DNA of 64,000 nucleotides from Streptomyces sp. R33 (lineage in GTDB: Bacteria > Actinomycetota > Actinomycetes > Streptomycetales > Streptomycetaceae), in assembly GCF_041200175.1 (NCBI RefSeq), contig NZ_CP165727.1:5459501-5523500 (forward strand), in the 5' to 3' direction. Within the stretch, counting starts at the first letter, position 1. The number at the start of each line of letters is the position of its first letter. The position numbers and the translations under genes are program-made. This document shows, piece by piece, positions 1 to 8,588 of the stretch. The notes under the pieces were generated by a model that saw only the letters and a list, made by a program, of their open reading frames with translations, made no database searches and was not told the origin of the DNA.

Positions 1-80
1 CTCGCCGCGCTCACCGAGCACGGCGCGACCCACGTCCTCGACTCGATCGCCGAACTGCCCTCGGTCCTGCTGGAGTCGGC

Positions 81-84
<4 letters not shown>
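1..84 (+). CDS. C-terminal end of a HAD-like hydrolase (phosphonatase-like), partial
   Basis: Only the last 27 codons are in the window; the frame reads into a TGA at 82-84. The residues include HGATHVLDSIAELP, the kind of tail seen at the end of HAD-superfamily hydrolases, where a final segment predicts a limit on subunit supply. The stop overlaps the GTG of the next gene in a GTGA, so the two are translationally coupled. Phosphonate-type ABC importers in actinomycetes are often preceded by a phosphonatase-like HAD gene, and that context is the main reason for the name. The fragment has no catalytic motif, so the family call is an inference. Confidence 0.45.
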
Positions 85-1122
<1,038 letters not shown>

Positions 1123-1130
<8 letters not shown>

Positions 1131-2121
1131 GGTCCCCGCCCCGGCCACCACGACCGTCCCGCAGCAGGCCCGCCCCGAACACCAGGCCGGGGCCCGGCAC
1201 CGGAACAAGAACCAGACCGTACGAAGCTTCGCACCGGGCGGTCCCGACGGCCCGGGCGGAGCCCCGGGCGGCTTTGCGGCCCCCGCCGCACGGGCGCCCC
1301 GTACCGTGCCCGGCTGGCTCTGGTCCGTACCGCCCGTGGCCGTGCTCGCGCTGGTCTTCCTCTACCCGCTCGCGCTGGTCGTCCAGCAGTCCCTCACCCC
1401 CGAGAGCGGCGGCGGCGCCTTCGACGCGTACACCTCCGTCTTCGGCTCCCACGCCTTCCGCGAGGCGCTCGGGACCACGGTCTGGCTGGCCGCCGGCGCC
1501 ACCGTCGGCTGCCTCGCCCTCGGCTTCGCACTCGCGCTGATCATCGCGTTCGTGCCCTTCCCCGGGGCGCGCGGCGTCGCGAAGTTCATCGACGTCTTCC
1601 TCTCCTTCCCCTCCTTCCTCATCACACTCGCCCTCCTCTTCATCTACGGCACCGTCGGCATGGCCAACGGGGTCTGGACCGACGTGACCGGCGCCGCCGA
1701 AGGGCCGTTCCACTTCCTCACCACGCCGTGGGGCGTGCTGCTCGCGGAGATCACGTACTTCACGCCCTTCGTGATGCGTCCGCTGCTCGCCGCCTTCTCC
1801 CAACTCGACACCGCCCAGCTCGAAGTGGCCTCCTCGCTCGGGGCGAAGCCCGCCCGTATCATCCGGCGCGTGATCCTCCCCGAGGCCCTTCCGGCGCTCG
1901 CCGCCGGCGGCAGCCTCGTCCTGGTCATGTGCCTGAACGAGTTCGGGATCGTCCTGTTCACTGGAGCCAAGGACGTCACCACGCTCCCGATGCTCGTCTA
2001 CGGCAAGGCGATCCTCGAATCCGACTACTCGGCCGCCTGCGTGGTCGCCGTCGTCAACATCGCGATCTCCGTCGGCCTGTTCGGCCTCTACCGGGTGGTG
2101 AGCAAGCGTGCTGGTGCATAG
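1123..2121 (+). CDS. ABC transporter permease (first), 2-aminoethylphosphonate-type
   Basis: 332-residue inner-membrane permease of the binding-protein-dependent type. A Pro/Arg-rich cytoplasmic N-terminus of about 60 residues is followed by six hydrophobic segments starting near residue 65. The cytoplasmic coupling loop is visible as EVASSLGAKPARIIRRVILP, the EAA motif that docks on the ATPase. The ATG lies inside the end of the ATPase gene (8-nt overlap), and the stop lies 14 nt inside the second permease gene, so all three are translated as a coupled set. The long Pro-rich N-terminus is unusual for the family; a later start is possible, but the ATG at 1123 has the coupling geometry. Confidence 0.82.
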
Positions 2122-2905
2122 CAGGAGCGGCCGCTGGGCCGTCTGGGGCCTGTTCGGGCTCCTCTTCCTTCCCCTCTTCGCGCTGCCGCTGCTCGTCGTG
2201 GTCGCCGCGTCCTTCTCCACCCACTGGTCGGGCGCCTTCCCCTCCGGCCCGACCACCGGGAACTACGCCTCCGCGGTACAGGGCGAATCCCTCCAGGCGC
2301 TGACCACCTCGCTGGTCACCGCCCTCGTCGCGAGCCTGCTCGCGCTCACCGTCGGCACGTGGGCCGCGCTGGCCGCAGCCGGGCTGAAGAAGCGCGGAAG
2401 ACGCTCCCTGGACGCCCTGTTCATGCTGCCGGTCGCCGTGCCGTCCGTGGTCGTCGGCCTCGCCGTCCTGGTCGCCTTCAGCAAGCCCCCGCTGCTGCTC
2501 AACGGCACCAGCTCAATCGTGATCCTGGCGCACACGATTCTTGTCACGGCGTTTGCCCACCAGTCGGTTTCGGCCGCCATCGTTCGTCTCGACCCCGCGC
2601 ACGAACAGGCGGCGGCCTCCCTGGGCGCCCGTCCCGCTTACGTGCTGTGGCGGGTCAAGCTTCCCCTCCTGCTGCCGTCCCTGACGGCGGCCGCCGGACT
2701 CTGCTTCGCCCTGTCCATGGGCGAGCTGAGCGCCACGATGATGCTCTACCCGCCGGACTGGATGCCCCTCCCGGTCCGGATCTTCACCGCCACCGACCGC
2801 GGTTCGCTCTTCGGCGGCTCCGCCGTCGCCGTGGTCCTGATGGCCGCCACCCTGCTGGTCCTCCTGGCCGTCTCCCGCATCCGCACCAGAGCCACGTACC
2901 GCTGA
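2108..2905 (+). CDS. ABC transporter permease (second)
   Basis: 265-residue second channel subunit with six predicted membrane segments and an EAA loop (EQAAASLGARPAYVLWRVKLP). It starts with GTG at 2108, 14 nt inside the preceding permease gene. Two distinct permeases with one ATPase match the PhnU/PhnV arrangement of 2-aminoethylphosphonate importers as well as CysT/CysW-like systems. The gene ends 26 nt before the binding-protein gene, which has its own AAGGAAG ribosome site. Confidence 0.82.
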   Translation: MLVHSRSGRWAVWGLFGLLFLPLFALPLLVVVAASFSTHWSGAFPSGPTTGNYASAVQGESLQALTTSLVTALVASLLALTVGTWAALAAAGLKKRGRRSLDALFMLPVAVPSVVVGLAVLVAFSKPPLLLNGTSSIVILAHTILVTAFAHQSVSAAIVRLDPAHEQAAASLGARPAYVLWRVKLPLLLPSLTAAAGLCFALSMGELSATMMLYPPDWMPLPVRIFTATDRGSLFGGSAVAVVLMAATLLVLLAVSRIRTRATYR

Positions 2906-2931
2906 CTCCCTTTTCCCCGTAAGGAAGTTCC

Positions 2932-4029
2932 ATGTCCAGCAACCTCAGAAACGCCGACAGCCGTCGCCGCCTCCTGCGCATCACCGCCTCCGCCACCGGC
3001 AGCCTCGCCCTCGCCGCCGGCCTCACCGCCTGCGGTGGCTCGTCCTCCGACGGGTCCAAGGGCGGCGAGAAGATCGTCACCGTCTACAGCGCCGACGGCC
3101 TCAAGAGCGACAAGGGCGACGGCTGGTACGACAAGGTCTTCGCCGACTTCACGAAGAAGACCGGCATCGAGGTCAAGTACGTCGAGGGCGGCTCGGGCGA
3201 GATGGTGCAGCGCGCCGTCCGCGAGAAGACCAACACCCAGGCCGACGTACTGGCCACCCTGCCGCCGTTCATCCAGCAGGCGGACGGCAAGGGCCTGCTC
3301 CAGGCGTACAAGCCGCAGGGATCCGACAAGGTCAACGGGGCGAACAAGGCCGCCGACGGCAAGTGGACCTCGGTCGTCAACAACTACTTCGGCTTCGTCT
3401 ACAACAAGAAGGAACTCGCCGAGGCGCCCAAGACCTGGGAGGAGCTGCTGGACGGCAAGTACAAGGGCAAGCTCCAGTACTCCACCCCGGGTGTCGCGGG
3501 CGACGGCACCGCCGTCCTCATCAAGGCGATGCACGACTTCGGCGGCAAGGAGCCGGCGCTGGAGTACCTGAAGAAGCTCCAGGCCAACAACGTCGGCCCG
3601 TCCTCCTCCACCAGCAAGCTCGCGCCGAAGACCGACAAGGGCGAGCTGCTCGTCGCCAACGGCGACGTCCAGATGAACTTCGCCCAGTCCAAGTCCATGC
3701 CGAACCTGGGCATCTGGTTCCCCGCCAAGGACGGCGGCAAGCCGACCACCTTCGCCCTCCCGTACGCGGCCGGCCTGGTGGACAAGGCCCCGCACACCGA
3801 GAACGGCAGGAAGCTCCTCGACTACCTGCTCAGCGAGGACGCCCAGAAGCTGGTCAGCGAGGTCGGCGGCGGCTTCCCCGCGCGCACCGACGTCAAGCCG
3901 ACCGACGCCAACGCCGTCGAACTCACCAAGCTGATGACCGGTGTCGAGGTCTTCGAGCCGGACTGGGCCGACATCGACAAGAACCTCGCGGGCTACGTCG
4001 ACGCGTGGAAGTCGGCCACCGGAAGCTGA
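2932..4029 (+). CDS. ABC substrate-binding lipoprotein, 2-aminoethylphosphonate-type
   Basis: 365-residue extracytoplasmic solute-binding protein. The N-terminus has a twin-arginine-like stretch (SRRRLLRIT, residues 10-18), a hydrophobic core and a lipobox LTAC with the acylated Cys at 34, so it is probably exported by Tat or Sec and anchored in the membrane. The body (IVTVYSADGLKSDKGDGWYD and later) resembles the family 1 proteins that bind phosphonates, Fe(III) or sulfate. The start is the ATG at 2932, preceded by AAGGAAG. A 7-bp hairpin follows the stop. The ligand is inferred from the operon, since no binding residue can be assigned with certainty from sequence alone. Confidence 0.83.
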   Translation: MSSNLRNADSRRRLLRITASATGSLALAAGLTACGGSSSDGSKGGEKIVTVYSADGLKSDKGDGWYDKVFADFTKKTGIEVKYVEGGSGEMVQRAVREKTNTQADVLATLPPFIQQADGKGLLQAYKPQGSDKVNGANKAADGKWTSVVNNYFGFVYNKKELAEAPKTWEELLDGKYKGKLQYSTPGVAGDGTAVLIKAMHDFGGKEPALEYLKKLQANNVGPSSSTSKLAPKTDKGELLVANGDVQMNFAQSKSMPNLGIWFPAKDGGKPTTFALPYAAGLVDKAPHTENGRKLLDYLLSEDAQKLVSEVGGGFPARTDVKPTDANAVELTKLMTGVEVFEPDWADIDKNLAGYVDAWKSATGS

Positions 4030-4039
4030 CTGGTTGCCT

Positions 4040-4059
4040 CCTGGTCACCCACGACCAGG
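4040..4059 (+). terminator. Possible terminator hairpin after the ABC transporter operon
   Basis: CCTGGTC at 4040-4046 pairs perfectly with GACCAGG at 4053-4059 around a 6-nt loop, 11 nt after the lipoprotein stop. There is no U-tract, so it may only attenuate read-through into the phosphodiesterase gene. Confidence 0.45.
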
Positions 4060-4211
4060 AAAGTGACGCTTGCATAACGGGTCTGGACCGAAGCCCGCAC
4101 CTTCGGTCCGGACCCGGCGCACGTCCCCGCGCACTTCGCGGCGTACGCCCTCAGATACGCCCCCATGCAAGTCCACCTGCGCCTTCCCCACGATTACTCC
4201 CGGAGGAGTAC

Positions 4212-5747
4212 GTGCCCACTGTCCTGTCAGGACGCGCCCTCGCCGTGACCGCCACCGCCACGGCCCTGCTCGCCACCGCCCTCACGGCGCACGCCGCCAC
4301 CGCCGAAACGGCCGCCACCACTGCGGCGATCACCGACAAGGTCCTCGTCATCGGCATCGACGGCACGGTCCTGGACCGCGTCAAGGCCGCCAACGCCCCC
4401 CACCTGCAGGGCCTGATGGCCCAGGGCCTCACCGCGAAGAGCACCCTCTACGCGAACCCGATGGCCGCGACCTCCTCGGGCCCCGGCTGGTCCACCATCG
4501 CCACCGGCGTCTGGCCCGACAAGCACGGCGTGAAGGACAACACCTTCACCGGCAAGAACTACACGGCCCACCCCGACTTCCTGACCCGCATCGAGAACGC
4601 CAAGCCGTCGCTCAACACGTACGCGGCCGCGGACTGGGAGCCCATCACCTCCACCGACGCGGGCGGCCCGATCTTCTCCGCCAAGGTCGACAAGCGCCTC
4701 AGCCTCAAAGGCGACCGGGACGGCTACGGCACCGAGGACCCGAAGATCGCCGCCGCGGCCTCCGCCGAGCTGCGTGACCAGAACCCGGACGCCGCGTTCG
4801 TGTACTTCGGCCAGGTCGACGGCGCCGGGCACTCCTACGGCGCCGCCAGCCAGCAGTACCTCGACGCGATCGGCCGCGTCGACGCGATGGTCGGCCAGCT
4901 CCTCACCGCCGTCCAAAACCGCCCGACGTATGCCCAGGAGAACTGGAAGATCCTGGTCACCACCGACCACGGGCACACCGACGCCGGCGGTCACGGCGGC
5001 TCCACCATCCAGGAGCGCGGCACCTTCGTCATCGCCAAGGGCGCGGGCATCCCGGCCGGTTCGGTCCGCACCGACGTCAAGCTCGTCGACGTGGCGGCCA
5101 CCGCCCTCGCGCAGGTCGGCGTCGACCCCGGCTCCGCGATCGACGGCATCCCGCTGAACGCGCCCGACGACAACGACCCGTTCGACACCCTGCGGCCGAA
5201 CCTCCAGGGCCGCGTGGGCGAGACGGGCATCCCCGCGGGCGTCAAGGGCTTCACGCACACGCCGCCGGCCGGCTGGGCCGTCGACAACTCCAAGATGGGC
5301 ACCGGCGGCGTCACCGAGTGGGCCGGCTGGGCCTTCGCGACCGACGAGTTCTGGAGCCAGGCCCAGCGTGACCAGTGGCGCGAGCTGAACGTCCGCTCCC
5401 GCGACGTGTTCGCCGTCGCCGACTCCGACGAGTGGGACGACAAGTCCCACACCGGCTCCTACGACTCCACCCTGATCACCCCCAAGTGGGCGGTCACCGG
5501 CGGTACCACGAAGAACCTGACCTTCCAGACCCACTACCACCACGAGGCCGGCCAGACCGCCCAGGTCCTGGTCTCCTACAACGGCGGTACGCCGACCGTC
5601 GTCAAGAGCTACACCGCCGACGCGGTCGCCAGGTCGGAGTCCCTGGCCCTCCAGGTCCCGGCCGGCGCCACCGACGTCCAGATCCGCTTCCGCTACGCCG
5701 GCACCAACAACTGGTACTGGACCGTGGACAACGTCAAGCTCGGCTGA
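4212..5747 (+). CDS. Secreted type I phosphodiesterase/nucleotide pyrophosphatase (alkaline phosphatase superfamily)
   Basis: 511-residue exported hydrolase. The GTG start has GGAGGAG at 4202-4208 just upstream. The signal peptide spans about residues 1-32 (ending in an AHAA-type site). The catalytic domain begins with the metal-ligand region VLVIGIDG. The nucleophile segment is MAATSSGPGWSTIATG, in which a Thr or Ser is the covalent phosphate acceptor. DHGHTDAGGHGG supplies further Asp/His zinc ligands. The last ~180 residues form a beta-rich extension (WAVTGGTTKNLTFQTHYHHE) that could be an accessory binding domain. Release of phosphate or alcohol from phosphodiesters outside the cell would complement the phosphonate-type importer upstream. 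A strong terminator follows. Confidence 0.85.
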   Translation: MPTVLSGRALAVTATATALLATALTAHAATAETAATTAAITDKVLVIGIDGTVLDRVKAANAPHLQGLMAQGLTAKSTLYANPMAATSSGPGWSTIATGVWPDKHGVKDNTFTGKNYTAHPDFLTRIENAKPSLNTYAAADWEPITSTDAGGPIFSAKVDKRLSLKGDRDGYGTEDPKIAAAASAELRDQNPDAAFVYFGQVDGAGHSYGAASQQYLDAIGRVDAMVGQLLTAVQNRPTYAQENWKILVTTDHGHTDAGGHGGSTIQERGTFVIAKGAGIPAGSVRTDVKLVDVAATALAQVGVDPGSAIDGIPLNAPDDNDPFDTLRPNLQGRVGETGIPAGVKGFTHTPPAGWAVDNSKMGTGGVTEWAGWAFATDEFWSQAQRDQWRELNVRSRDVFAVADSDEWDDKSHTGSYDSTLITPKWAVTGGTTKNLTFQTHYHHEAGQTAQVLVSYNGGTPTVVKSYTADAVARSESLALQVPAGATDVQIRFRYAGTNNWYWTVDNVKLG

Positions 5748-5764
5748 TCCAGGCCCCCCGCGGT

Positions 5765-5799
5765 CCGGGCTGTGGACGCCCGAAGCGTCCACGGCCCGG
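5765..5799 (+). terminator. Terminator after the phosphodiesterase gene
   Basis: An interrupted long hairpin: CCGGGC (5765-5770) and GTGGACGC (5772-5779) pair with GCGTCCAC (5785-5792) and GCCCGG (5794-5799) around a CCGAA loop. Confidence 0.65.
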
Positions 5800-5808
5800 C
5801 CCCGATAG

Positions 5809-5824
5809 GGTGGTTCAGACCAGC
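5809..5824 (+). promoter_or_regulatory. Candidate DasR (dre-like) site upstream of the HAD-IIA gene
   Basis: GGTGGTTCAGACCAGC matches 11 of 16 positions of the published dre consensus ACTGGTCTAGACCAGT, with the right half (AGACCAG) intact. It lies 61 nt before the GTG of the HAD-IIA gene and just after the preceding terminator. The left half is weak, so the call is tentative. Confidence 0.35.
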
Positions 5825-5884
5825 GGTCGCAGGCCGAAGGTGACAGGTCAGAGGTCACGGCCACCGAGAGCGGAGAACAGTCCA

Positions 5885-6664
5885 GTGGCAGAGCGCAAGC
5901 CGATCGAATCCTGGCTCACCGACATGGACGGGGTCCTGATCCACGAGGGCACCCCCATCCCGGGCGCCGATGCCTTCATCAAGCGGCTGCGCGAATCCGG
6001 CAAGCCCTTCCTGGTCCTGACCAACAACTCCATCTACACCCCGCGCGACCTCCAGGCCCGGCTGTCCCGCATGGGCCTCGACGTCCCCGTCGAGAACATC
6101 TGGACCTCGGCGCTCGCCACCGCCAAGTTCCTCGATGACCAGCGCCCGGGCGGCACCGCGTACGTCATCGGCGAAGCCGGCCTCACCACCGCCCTGCACG
6201 ACATCGGCTACATCCTGACCGACCACGAGCCCGACTACGTCGTCCTGGGCGAGACCCGGACGTACAGCTTCGAGGCGATGACGAAGGCGGTCCGCCTGAT
6301 CAACGCCGGCGCCCGCTTCATCTGCACCAACCCCGACGAGACCGGCCCCTCCACCGAGGGACCGCTCCCCGCCACCGGCGCCGTCGCCGCGCTGATCACC
6401 AAGGCGACCGGCAAGCAGCCGTACTTCGCAGGCAAGCCCAACCCGCTGATGATGCGGACCGGCCTGAACGCCATCGGCGCGCACTCCGAGAGCAGCGCGA
6501 TGATCGGCGACCGCATGGACACCGACGTCCTGGCCGGGCTCGAGGCCGGCATGCAGACCTTCCTCGTCCTGACCGGACTGACCTCCGCCGCGGACACCGA
6601 GAAGTTCCCCTACCGCCCGACCAAGACCGTCGACTCCATCGCCGACCTGGTCGATCTCGTCTGA
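5885..6664 (+). CDS. HAD-IIA family hydrolase (NagD-like sugar/nucleotide phosphatase)
   Basis: 259-residue cytoplasmic phosphatase. The N-terminal motif I is LTDMDGVLIHEG, with the nucleophile Asp13 and acid/base Asp15. Motif II is LTNNS, the cap domain follows, then GKPNPLMM with the motif III Lys, and motif IV is MIGDRMDTDVLAGLEAG. This is the NagD/4-nitrophenylphosphatase group, acting on nucleotide or sugar phosphates such as UMP or glycolate phosphate. The start is GTG at 5885, preceded by a GGAG at about 5871. An upstream dre-like sequence suggests, but does not prove, a tie to aminosugar control. A hairpin follows the stop. Confidence 0.88.
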   Translation: MAERKPIESWLTDMDGVLIHEGTPIPGADAFIKRLRESGKPFLVLTNNSIYTPRDLQARLSRMGLDVPVENIWTSALATAKFLDDQRPGGTAYVIGEAGLTTALHDIGYILTDHEPDYVVLGETRTYSFEAMTKAVRLINAGARFICTNPDETGPSTEGPLPATGAVAALITKATGKQPYFAGKPNPLMMRTGLNAIGAHSESSAMIGDRMDTDVLAGLEAGMQTFLVLTGLTSAADTEKFPYRPTKTVDSIADLVDLV

Positions 6665-6682
6665 TCCGAACGGGTCAAGCCC

Positions 6683-6708
6683 GCGGCGCTCGGGATGCGG
6701 AGCGCCGC
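6683..6708 (+). terminator. Terminator hairpin after the HAD-IIA gene
   Basis: GCGGCGCTC (6683-6691) pairs perfectly with GAGCGCCGC (6700-6708) around an 8-nt loop, 18 nt past the stop. It separates the phosphatase gene from the surface-protein gene. Confidence 0.6.
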
Positions 6709-6718
6709 GCCGCGCGTG

Positions 6719-6739
6719 AACCTCCTTGTTGAGGAGGTT
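6719..6739 (+). promoter_or_regulatory. Hairpin that buries the ribosome-binding site of the surface-protein gene
   Basis: AACCTCCT (6719-6726) is perfectly complementary to AGGAGGTT (6732-6739) across a TGTTG loop. The right arm is the Shine-Dalgarno sequence, 4 nt before the ATG at 6744. When folded, the SD is fully paired, so translation would need unfolding by a ligand, protein or temperature change, or by ribosomes from upstream. Confidence 0.6.
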
Positions 6740-6743
6740 CACC

Positions 6744-7391
6744 ATGCGCAGTGCTCTGATCGCTCTCCGTGTCACCGGGGTGGCCGTCGCCCTGACGGCG
6801 CTCACCGCCGTGTCCGCGCCCACCGTCCTCGCGGCGGGCGAGGAGAACCGCGGCGGCGTCTCGGTCGATCCGCACCAGGCCGAGCCGGGGGCGCAGGTCA
6901 AGCTGCGCGTCCGCGGATGTGAGGACAAATGGGCGTCCGCCAAGTCCGCCGTCTTCGTGTCGGAGGTCCACCTGTCGTCCGGCCGTGACGGGGACAGGAC
7001 GCTGACGGGAGATGCGATGGTCAGCTCCACGGCCCAGCCCGGCTGGCACGACATCCGGGTGAAATGCGACGGGGGCGAGGACCGCGTCCGCGGCTCCATC
7101 GAGGTCGTCCGCCGGCGCGACGATCACGAGAAGGGCCATGACAAGGAGCGCGAGAAGGAGCGCGACCGGCCGGATCCCCACCGCTCTCCCGTCTGGCCCG
7201 TCCACGCGGGCGGCGGCGGCATGTCCGCCGAGCTCGCGGCGCAGGACCAGGCCGCGGCCGCCAAGAAGAACCACGGGGGCGACGGCCCCGGCCTTCCGCA
7301 CACCGTGATCGGCGCCGTGCTCGCCGCCGCGGCCACCCTGGCCGTCGCGTTCCGGGCGCTCACGCTGCGCCGGCGCCGCAGCGGCGAGTGA
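6744..7391 (+). CDS. Secreted, membrane-anchored protein with a sorting-signal-like C-terminus; candidate sortase substrate
   Basis: 215 residues. A signal peptide (1-30, cleavage after TVLA) precedes a small beta-rich domain (about 38-123, VSVDPHQAEPGAQVKLRVRG) with two cysteines (59 and 108). A charged Arg/Asp/Glu/Lys segment (124-147) comes next, then LPHTVIG at 184-190, a hydrophobic stretch to about 207 and a LRRRRSGE tail. That order (LPxT-like motif, membrane span, basic tail) is a cell-wall sorting signal in outline, although the Gly expected after the Thr is replaced by Val. A class F sortase gene starts 10 nt downstream. The ATG at 6744 is chosen over an in-frame upstream codon because the GGAGG fits it. 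Function unknown. Confidence 0.75.
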   Translation: MRSALIALRVTGVAVALTALTAVSAPTVLAAGEENRGGVSVDPHQAEPGAQVKLRVRGCEDKWASAKSAVFVSEVHLSSGRDGDRTLTGDAMVSSTAQPGWHDIRVKCDGGEDRVRGSIEVVRRRDDHEKGHDKEREKERDRPDPHRSPVWPVHAGGGGMSAELAAQDQAAAAKKNHGGDGPGLPHTVIGAVLAAAATLAVAFRALTLRRRRSGE

Positions 7392-7401
7392 GGGCCCGCC
7401 G

Positions 7402-8139
7402 GTGACGGGCTCGGGGGAGCCCAGGTCCTCCGGCGGCGGGCGGCTGCTGACCTTCGCCGCATGGTCCGTACTGGTGCTCGGCCTGTGGCTGTGGGGCCGC
7501 GAGATCACCGGCGTCCCGCCGAGCCCGTCCGCCGGAGCGGCGGGCGGTTCCTCGATCCCGGTCCCGGGGCTGCCCGTCGCGCACGCGCCGCTGGCGGCGT
7601 CCGTGCCGGCACGGGTCGACGTGCCGTCGATGGGCATCCAGGCACCGGTGATCTCCCGCGGCCTCGATGCCCAGGGCGCCATCGAGCCCCCGCCGTTCGA
7701 GCGCCCCGGCACGGTCGGCTGGTGGGGCGGCGGCGCCAAGCCGGGCGAGGCCGGGGCCGCGCTGCTCGTCGGGCACGTGGACACGGCCTCGAAGCCGGCG
7801 GTGTTCTACGGCCTGAGCTCGGCACGCCCGGGCGGCACGGTGCGCGTGGTGCGAATGGACGGTTCGGTCGCCGAGTTCACGATCGACGACGTACGGGTCT
7901 ACGAGCGGGCCCGCTTCGACGCGCACCGCGCCTACGGACAGCGGGTCCCCGGCCGGGCCGAGCTGCGCCTGGTGACCTGTGGGGGAACGTACGACAAGGC
8001 GGCCAAGGAGTACACGGCGAACGTGGTCGTCTCGGCCTACCTGACGGGCACGACCCCGCCCCCGGGGCCGGGTACGGGCGCACGTACCGGCGCGGGCGGT
8101 GGCGCCGGAGCGGCAGTCCGGCCCGGCGCGGCGGCGTGA
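7402..8139 (+). CDS. Class F sortase (cysteine transpeptidase)
   Basis: 245-residue membrane-anchored sortase. One N-terminal membrane span (about 14-32) is followed by a Pro/Ala linker and the beta-barrel catalytic domain from about residue 71 (VDVPSMGIQAPV). The catalytic His lies in LLVGHVDT (His125) and the catalytic Cys in LRLVTCGGTYDK (Cys193). The GTG at 7402 starts 10 nt after the stop of the preceding surface-protein gene, so the pair is an operon. Class F enzymes attach proteins bearing LPxTG-like tails to the cell wall. The neighbouring protein with LPHT is the obvious candidate substrate. The Ala/Gly-rich tail after residue 220 is probably disordered. Confidence 0.9.
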   Translation: MTGSGEPRSSGGGRLLTFAAWSVLVLGLWLWGREITGVPPSPSAGAAGGSSIPVPGLPVAHAPLAASVPARVDVPSMGIQAPVISRGLDAQGAIEPPPFERPGTVGWWGGGAKPGEAGAALLVGHVDTASKPAVFYGLSSARPGGTVRVVRMDGSVAEFTIDDVRVYERARFDAHRAYGQRVPGRAELRLVTCGGTYDKAAKEYTANVVVSAYLTGTTPPPGPGTGARTGAGGGAGAAVRPGAAA

Positions 8140-8328
8140 GGCGACACGCGCACGTTCGCGCGCACCCGCCCCGGCACCGCCGGCCGTCCGGTCCTCGACC
8201 GCGCGGCGCGCCCGGACCGCGGGAGGAGTCCGGGGACCGGCGCAGGAGGCCCCCCGCCACCCTAGGGCCGCGCGACACGACGAAAAAGCCCCTCGCAGCT
8301 TTCGCTGCGAGGGGCTTTCCCCTGTCTG
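8140..8328. other. Gap between the sortase gene and the tRNA gene
   Basis: About 145 nt of Arg/Pro-rich-coding-looking but unsupported sequence, followed by the shared terminator at 8285-8318. I see no gene with a ribosome site here. Confidence 0.5.
8285..8318. terminator. Strong bidirectional terminator between the sortase gene and tRNA-Lys
   Basis: A perfect 15-bp stem: AAAGCCCCTCGCAGC (8285-8299) with GCTGCGAGGGGCTTT (8304-8318), loop TTTC. A/T runs at both ends make it usable from either strand, for the tRNA on the minus strand and for the sortase gene. Confidence 0.85.
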
Positions 8329-8402
8329 TGCGCCGCCAGGGACTCGAACCCCGGACCCGCTGATTAAGAGTCAGCTGCTCTAACCAACTGAGCTAGCGGC
8401 GC
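8329..8402 (-). tRNA. tRNA-Lys(CUU), copy 1
   Basis: 74-nt cloverleaf on the minus strand. Acceptor GCGCCGC pairs with GCGGCGC, followed by discriminator A; the D-arm has AGCTCAGTTGGTTAGAGC; the anticodon loop CUCUUAA carries anticodon CUU (codon AAG); the T-arm is GGTTCGAGTCC. The 3' CCA is not encoded. Two identical copies lie at 15076-15149 and 22912-22985. Confidence 0.96.
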
Positions 8403-8588
8403 TTGCTGACAGGGAAAACTCTACCCCACCTCGAGTGGTGCTCGTGACCAGCCGCGCCCGCCTTGTCCGATTAACCCATGTTTGAGGGGTTTATCGTGCA
8501 CGATATGTCTGGGCCGAGCCGAATCTGATGCCCCGACAGATGCGTGGCCCGCCGGACCAGCGACGAGCAGGGGAGTGGACGGAACCGC
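8403..8588. other. Divergent intergenic region between tRNA-Lys and the NlpC/P60 gene
   Basis: It contains the tRNA promoter on the minus strand (a TAGAGT-type -10 near 8420 and a conserved CTGTCAGCAA leader). On the plus strand an AGGGGAG ribosome site lies near 8569, before the ATG at 8589. No other gene is seen. Confidence 0.5.

Noticed and set aside
3363..4211. N-terminal extension of the phosphodiesterase frame over the binding-protein gene
   Set aside because: The start with GGAGGAG and a signal peptide is at 4212. The extension overlaps a lipoprotein gene in another frame.
4227..5864. A 545-codon open frame antisense to the secreted phosphodiesterase gene
   Set aside because: It is a by-product of high-GC third positions. 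The plus-strand gene has a signal peptide, catalytic motifs and a GGAGG; the antisense frame has none.
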